Positions 54,938 through 59,404 of a stretch of DNA of 59,404 nucleotides are shown here, in pieces. Origin of the DNA: Kiritimatiellia bacterium (GTDB taxonomy: Bacteria > Verrucomicrobiota > Kiritimatiellia > JAQICX01); the NCBI GenBank assembly GCA_027858345.1, contig JAQICX010000175.1, positions 1 to 59,404 on the forward strand. Reading direction: 5' to 3'. A model generated the notes under the pieces. It made no database searches, was not told the origin of the DNA, and saw nothing but the letters and a program-made list of their open reading frames with translations. The number at the start of each line of letters is the position of its first letter. The stretch's first letter is position 1. The position numbers were made by a program, and so were the translations under genes.

Positions 54938-55187
54938 AAGTTCACAATTACCCACCGACTTGTTAACCTTGACTTTTCCCCCCTACTTTGGCAAAGTACC
55001 CCAGTTCTCATATGGCGGTCTAGCCGCAACCAAGAAAAAGTTTAATCGCACATAGTCGTCCGCCTTCGCAGCAAGCTGCCTAAGGCTCGACAGGCGAAAA
55101 ACCAGAACAATGCCTGTCAGCAAATTTGAATAACAAAACAATAGATAAATAACAGTTTAAATGCTCTGTAAGAGCATTTCATAGGTA

Positions 55188-55275
55188 GCCTAGGGTGAGC
55201 GCAGCGTAACCCTAGGTTTTCAAATAAATATAAAAAATTCCTGCTCACGGCAGTGTCTGCCGTAATGCAATGAAG
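55188..55275 (+). repeat. 88-bp CCTAGGGT repeat, copy 2
   Basis: Direct copy of 48969-49056 (about 80 of 88 identical). Its right end is 16 bp upstream of the hrpA ATG, overlapping the likely leader region. Confidence 0.85.
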
Positions 55276-55291
55276 GCAATAAAAGGAAAAC

Positions 55292-58200
55292 ATGTTCACC
55301 AAGGAATCTTTAACAATAAAAGGTACATTTTTTTTAGAACGCGCAACAGCCGATAAGAAACCAATATCAGACCGACAAAAGGAAAATTTTGCAAAATCCC
55401 AGGAACTGGTCACCAAAAGAACCTCACTACGTCCTGCAGACATATCATTTCCGAAAGACCTCCCGATATCCCAAGTTAAAGACGAAATAATTGAGAAAAT
55501 AAAGGCAAACCAGGTTGTCATTCTATGTGGAGAAACCGGCTCAGGTAAAACAACCCAACTTCCAAAGATTCTATACTCGCTTGGTTATGGAATACGCGGA
55601 CGAATCGGCTGCACCCAGCCCAGGCGACTAGCAACAGTATCCATGGCAAAAAGAGTGAGCGATGAACTCAATGGCTGCACAATCGGAAGACAAGTTGGAT
55701 ACAAAGTGCGCTTTGATGAGAAAATCTGCAAAGAGACCTCAATCAAATTCATGACAGATGGTATCCTGCTGGCTGAAACAACATCCGATAGAAATCTTCT
55801 TGAATATGATGCAATCATAATTGATGAAGCCCATGAGAGAAGCCTGAACATCGACTTTATTCTTGGATATATCAAACGTCTTCTTAAAAGACGCCCAGAT
55901 CTGAAAATTATAATAAGTTCCGCCACTCTGGATGCTGAAAAGTTTGCCGTTTTTTTTGATAATGCGCCGGTAATTAAAGTCAAAGGCAGACACTTTCCAG
56001 TAGAAGTCTTTCATCTGCCTGAACACAACGATAGCGAGGAGCTAAGTCGCCATATTCTGCGAGCAGTGAATATGCTCGGAGACATGGATGAAGAAGGTGA
56101 CATTCTTGTCTTTCTTCCCGGTGAACGAGAAATCAGAGATGCTACCGATCTCCTTAAAGGACAAAAATGGAAGGGAACAGAAGTTCTACCACTTTACGGA
56201 CGATTAACTCTTGGAGAACAGCAGAGAATTTTTACAATTGGTAAATATCGAAGAATTATACTCTCCACAAACGTTGCTGAAACCTCATTGACAATACCGG
56301 GAATTCACTACGTGATTGACTCAGGACTGGTACGAATGAAACGCTACGACCCACGAACTCAAGTCGAGAGTCTTCAGATTGAACATATTTCCCAGGCGGC
56401 AGCAAAACAGAGACAAGGGCGATGCGGACGTATTGCAGCAGGCATATGTATTCGACTTTATGACGAAATTGTCTATGAGGAGAGCGAAGAGTTCACACCA
56501 CCTGAAATCCTGAGAACATCACTCGCTGATGTTATCCTACACATGAAAATGATTAAATTGCCCGATATCGAAGTGTTTCCATTTGTCGATGCTCCAAAAC
56601 GAAATCAGGTTCGAGAAGGGCTCAAAACGCTTTATGAAATTGGTGCACTGGATGAAAGCAATGATTTAACCAATTTAGGTCGAACCATTGGACGCTTTTC
56701 TATCGATCCACGCCTTGCAAGAATGCTGGTTGAAGGAAAAAATCTCAAAACATTCACTGAAATAAGTTGGCTTGTTGCGGTTCTAAGCATACAGGACCCA
56801 AGAGATTTTCCAATCGACAAACAAGATGAAATCAAAATTGCCCACAAACAATGGATCGATGACCGATCCGACTTCTTATTCTTTCTACATCTGAGAAACA
56901 CATTGAATGAAATGCACAAGCAAAATGCATCCAATGCTTCAATCAGAAAATTCTGTAAAAAGAACTTTCTCAATTATATGCGTATTAGAGAGTGGGAGAA
57001 TCTTCAAAATGATCTTAAGAGCACTGCAAAAGAGCTGAACTGGAAGAACATCAACACACCTTTAGACATAGGTAAAATGCACTATGACCATCTTCACAGA
57101 TGCATTATATGTGGCGTTCCAATGCAGATTGGTGTGAAAAGTGAAGAACAGGGTTACAACGGAACCGCCGGCAAAAACTTTTATATTTTCCCTGGTTCGG
57201 CTCTATTTAGTAAATCACCGGAGTGGCTGATAACTTTCAATCTTGTAGAGACAACAAAATTATATGCCCGAACCGCAGCGCAAATAGCCCCTGAACTTAT
57301 TGAACAAGCAGTTCCCCACCTTTGCAGAACAATCTACTCCAATCCAAACTGGGATGCAAATCGCGGCTTTGTTTGTGCAGAAAAGAATTCGTCATTAGCA
57401 GGACTCACCATCACCCAGAAGCAGCAAGTATATTACGGAGATATTGCCCCTAAGGAATCAAGAAAGATTTTTATTACCGAGGGACTAATCCCGGCAAACA
57501 TAAAGCTGAAGGGAACCTGGCTGAAGCAATACAAAAAAGTTCTGGAAGATATAAAAATCAAAGAAACCAAAATCAGGCGACCTGAATCAGGTACTGATTT
57601 CACCAAAACATATGATTTCTTTGATCGCACCATTCCGGAAAACATAAACAGCGGCAGAGACCTTGACCGCTGGACATATAAACATAGAGATGCACTAAGA
57701 ATCAGTGAGACAGATATTTCCAGCACTGTAATCCAGAATATAAATGATTATAACTTTCCTGATTTTCTATGTAAAGGTGACGACAAATTCAAATTAGTGT
57801 ATGCATATACCCCGGGAAAAGATGATGATGGTGTCACCATATACGTTCCGGCAAACAGACTTTTTATGATTACACCCCAAGATCAGGACTGGCTGGTAAA
57901 AGGCTGGATTGAACAGAAAACACTATTAGTACTGAAAACACTTCTCAAACCAATTAGAATGCAGCTCAATCCATTAAGCAGCACCGCAAAAGAATTTGCA
58001 GAATTCATTGAAAAGTCAACAGACTACCAGGAAAAATCTTTTCTTGAAGCACTGGTAACTTATCTCAGAGACGAATATAGCCTGTTCATTGGTAAAGATG
58101 ACATGAACATTCTAGATCTTCCAATATGGTTTGTACCCAGAATCGCTGTGATGAACAGTAAAAATCAGATTATAAGCATAAGCAGAGATATTGAAAATAT

Positions 58201-59065
58201 TGAAGAAAGCATTCCTGAAAAAGAGCTGCTGAAAACAGCAAAGAAAAAAGTAATGTCAGGATTTCCGGAAACACCAATATTACCAAAAGATATCTTAAAT
58301 GGCAAAACAGTCTATAATGCCCTGAAAAAAGAAAATAATGGTTACATCATTGAGCATTACGTAGAAAAATCGGAAGCCGATGCTGTATTTTATGAAACTA
58401 TTGCAGCAATGTTCAGAGAATACTGTCCAAAACAGATACAATTTCTTGAGAAGAAACTACCACTCGACATACAGACAAGACTAACCCTTGGTGCAATGAG
58501 CAGCCAGCATCTAGAAGACTTTATTGACTCCGCAATATATCTTGCCTTCGACAAAGCAGGAGATTTCCCATACAGCAAAACAATGTTTGAAAAATCTGCA
58601 GAAAAAGCTCGAGCAGAACTATACGAATGCGGACAGGAACTGGCAAAAAAAATATCCAATGTTGTCACTGCCCACGGTGAAGTCATGGAAGAACTGGAAA
58701 AAGTTCAAAACAATAAAGAACTGACACAAGACATTGAATTGCAGTTGAAGGAAGTTTTCTATAGCGGATTCCTGCTGAAACCTGAAAACATGATGGATAT
58801 TATTCGCTGGATGAGTGGAATCAAACTGCGCATCGAACGTGCATCATATGACCCGCAGAAAGATATGCAGAAACAAGCCAATATACTTCCATATCGACAG
58901 AAAATCCACGAACTGCTTAAAAACGACAAACAGCACATTCCGCCCAAAATAGCAGAAACAATATTCATGTTTCAGGAATTTCGAGTCAGCGTATTCGCCC
59001 CCGAAGTGGGACGCAGAATCAAAGTCTCCGAAAAGAAAATTCGAAAGTTTCTATCCGCAGATTAA
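55292..59065 (+). CDS. hrpA: ATP-dependent RNA helicase HrpA (DEAH-box)
   Basis: The 1257-residue protein matches HrpA in length and layout. The helicase core holds Walker A GETGSGKTT at 80-88, DEAH at 178-181, SAT at 210-212, TNVAETSLTIPG near 330-341 and the QRQGRCGR arginine-finger motif near 371-378. HA2 and OB-type domains follow to about residue 740, then a long C-terminal region of the DUF3418 type specific for HrpA. It remodels RNA or stalled ribosomes in the cytoplasm. An AAAGGAAAAC ribosome binding site precedes the ATG. It is monocistronic, and the 88-bp repeat ends just upstream. Confidence 0.96.
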   Translation: MFTKESLTIKGTFFLERATADKKPISDRQKENFAKSQELVTKRTSLRPADISFPKDLPISQVKDEIIEKIKANQVVILCGETGSGKTTQLPKILYSLGYGIRGRIGCTQPRRLATVSMAKRVSDELNGCTIGRQVGYKVRFDEKICKETSIKFMTDGILLAETTSDRNLLEYDAIIIDEAHERSLNIDFILGYIKRLLKRRPDLKIIISSATLDAEKFAVFFDNAPVIKVKGRHFPVEVFHLPEHNDSEELSRHILRAVNMLGDMDEEGDILVFLPGEREIRDATDLLKGQKWKGTEVLPLYGRLTLGEQQRIFTIGKYRRIILSTNVAETSLTIPGIHYVIDSGLVRMKRYDPRTQVESLQIEHISQAAAKQRQGRCGRIAAGICIRLYDEIVYEESEEFTPPEILRTSLADVILHMKMIKLPDIEVFPFVDAPKRNQVREGLKTLYEIGALDESNDLTNLGRTIGRFSIDPRLARMLVEGKNLKTFTEISWLVAVLSIQDPRDFPIDKQDEIKIAHKQWIDDRSDFLFFLHLRNTLNEMHKQNASNASIRKFCKKNFLNYMRIREWENLQNDLKSTAKELNWKNINTPLDIGKMHYDHLHRCIICGVPMQIGVKSEEQGYNGTAGKNFYIFPGSALFSKSPEWLITFNLVETTKLYARTAAQIAPELIEQAVPHLCRTIYSNPNWDANRGFVCAEKNSSLAGLTITQKQQVYYGDIAPKESRKIFITEGLIPANIKLKGTWLKQYKKVLEDIKIKETKIRRPESGTDFTKTYDFFDRTIPENINSGRDLDRWTYKHRDALRISETDISSTVIQNINDYNFPDFLCKGDDKFKLVYAYTPGKDDDGVTIYVPANRLFMITPQDQDWLVKGWIEQKTLLVLKTLLKPIRMQLNPLSSTAKEFAEFIEKSTDYQEKSFLEALVTYLRDEYSLFIGKDDMNILDLPIWFVPRIAVMNSKNQIISISRDIENIEESIPEKELLKTAKKKVMSGFPETPILPKDILNGKTVYNALKKENNGYIIEHYVEKSEADAVFYETIAAMFREYCPKQIQFLEKKLPLDIQTRLTLGAMSSQHLEDFIDSAIYLAFDKAGDFPYSKTMFEKSAEKARAELYECGQELAKKISNVVTAHGEVMEELEKVQNNKELTQDIELQLKEVFYSGFLLKPENMMDIIRWMSGIKLRIERASYDPQKDMQKQANILPYRQKIHELLKNDKQHIPPKIAETIFMFQEFRVSVFAPEVGRRIKVSEKKIRKFLSAD

Positions 59066-59404
59066 AAGGATTTAAAAGAGTACAAGCCACTGATTAACAC
59101 TGATTTTCACGGATAAAGAAAAAAGATTTCTTACCTGGAAAGGCATAGGGCGGCATAGCCGCAACCAAAGCTGGCGGAGCCAGCAGAGTAAGGTTAAGAT
59201 TAAGGTTGGAATAGCTCCGCAGGCATTTATTATAGGTGAGAACACCGACTGTGTCCTGCATAGCGAAGCGAAGCATGGAACATCCAACATTCAACATCCA
59301 TTCGACCAACGGGAGAACAGCTTTAGTTTACCTAAAGCAACGATCCCGCAGAGCGGGAGAAGTGGTCATATTAAATGAAGAACCCCTCCGTCCTCGTTCC
59401 TCGG
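59066..59404. other. Intergenic gap at right window edge
   Basis: No gene is seen in these 339 bp. It holds a string AACACTGATTTTCACGGATAA (59096 on) related to 54000 and 49100, a 6-bp GGTTAAGATTAAGG array near 59191-59208, a 7-bp TCCAACA/TTCAACA array (59281-59300), a TCCCGCAGAGCGGGA hairpin near 59344-59358, and the start of an ACCCCTCC-type repeat at 59382 running off the end. Confidence 0.7.

Larger units (their letters stand above)
53917..55291. other. 1375-bp gap, a dense patchwork of repeats
   Basis: No gene is supported across this largest gap. It contains, in order: CGCGCCGTAGTC-type modules (53960-53995, 54060-54085), an ACAAGACGGCG/CGCCGTCTTGT inverted pair at 54080-54090 and 54179-54189, an ACCCCTCCC-type repeat broken by other hairpins (54189-54270), a TCCCGGTCTGCGGGA hairpin near 54309, a perfect 15-bp stem-loop at 54371-54403, CTTTGTGCCTCTTTGTGGC-type repeats (54480-54645), element B copy 4 (54665-54937), another module near 55066-55100 and the 88-bp repeat (55188-55275). 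Short open frames in it are built of repeat sequence. Confidence 0.75.

Noticed and set aside
1-59404. tRNA, rRNA or known riboswitch
   Set aside because: I looked for T-loop GGTTCGA-type strings in foldable contexts and for conserved leader cores and found none convincing; a covariance-model search would settle this.

Overview
This window reads as chromosomal DNA of a Gram-negative, free-living or host-associated bacterium of the PVC superphylum, most likely Lentisphaerota or a relative. That is inference from gene content: a MurC-MurB fusion, a type I sulfatase, a URO-D family methyltransferase-like protein, GH94, GH4 and GH16 carbohydrate enzymes, FAD-dependent oxidoreductases, Gfo/Idh/MocA dehydrogenases, outer-membrane efflux parts and a heptosyltransferase-family enzyme. 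No rRNA, tRNA, CRISPR array or prophage is visible.

Layout. Positions 331-21028 are almost entirely leftward: a zinc-ribbon/EIIA fusion, the MurC-MurB fusion, an unknown gene, a membrane pyrophosphatase, sulfatase plus GT9, AroA, a URO-D family protein, and a tripartite RND efflux cluster (outer-membrane protein, TolC-like channel, adaptor, RND pump). A TrpR-like regulator is the only rightward gene there. Positions 21122-32317 run rightward: GH16 lipoprotein, UDP-glucose dehydrogenase, an unknown anchored protein, an FtsB-like protein, an M24 peptidase/LolA-like/MFS operon, and EI-Ntr (PtsP). An AraC regulator then diverges from a GH4 alpha-galactosidase-type enzyme. GluRS, GlnRS, two alpha/beta hydrolases and a SpoIIAA-like protein follow. 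Next come a REP-associated transposase (RAYT), GH94 phosphorylase divergent from a double FAD oxidoreductase, LipB, a sugar operon (Gfo/Idh, N-acetylhexosamine-1-kinase-like kinase, Gfo/Idh) and HrpA.

The genes link into several systems. PtsP and the EIIA fusion are two parts of a nitrogen-type PTS relay. AraC/GH4, GH94/FAD and the kinase operon suggest intracellular oligosaccharide breakdown. The pyrophosphatase carries residues of K+-dependent, probably Na+-pumping enzymes.

The most unusual feature is between the genes. Nearly every gap is a patchwork of palindromic repeats in several families, often nested with hairpin modules inserted in the loops of other hairpins. Two families have terminal inverted repeats and look like MITEs. 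A RAYT transposase at 41760-42731 is flanked by one palindrome family, carries a copy in frame, and takes its stop codon from another copy. It is fused to a C-terminal SLOG/DprA-like domain. A RAYT-SLOG driven, nested palindrome system is my best candidate for something undescribed.

Three apparent single-base insertions, two of them in homopolymer runs, break the pyrophosphatase once and the RND pump twice. Assembly error is the simplest explanation, but real inactivation or phase variation cannot be excluded from sequence alone.
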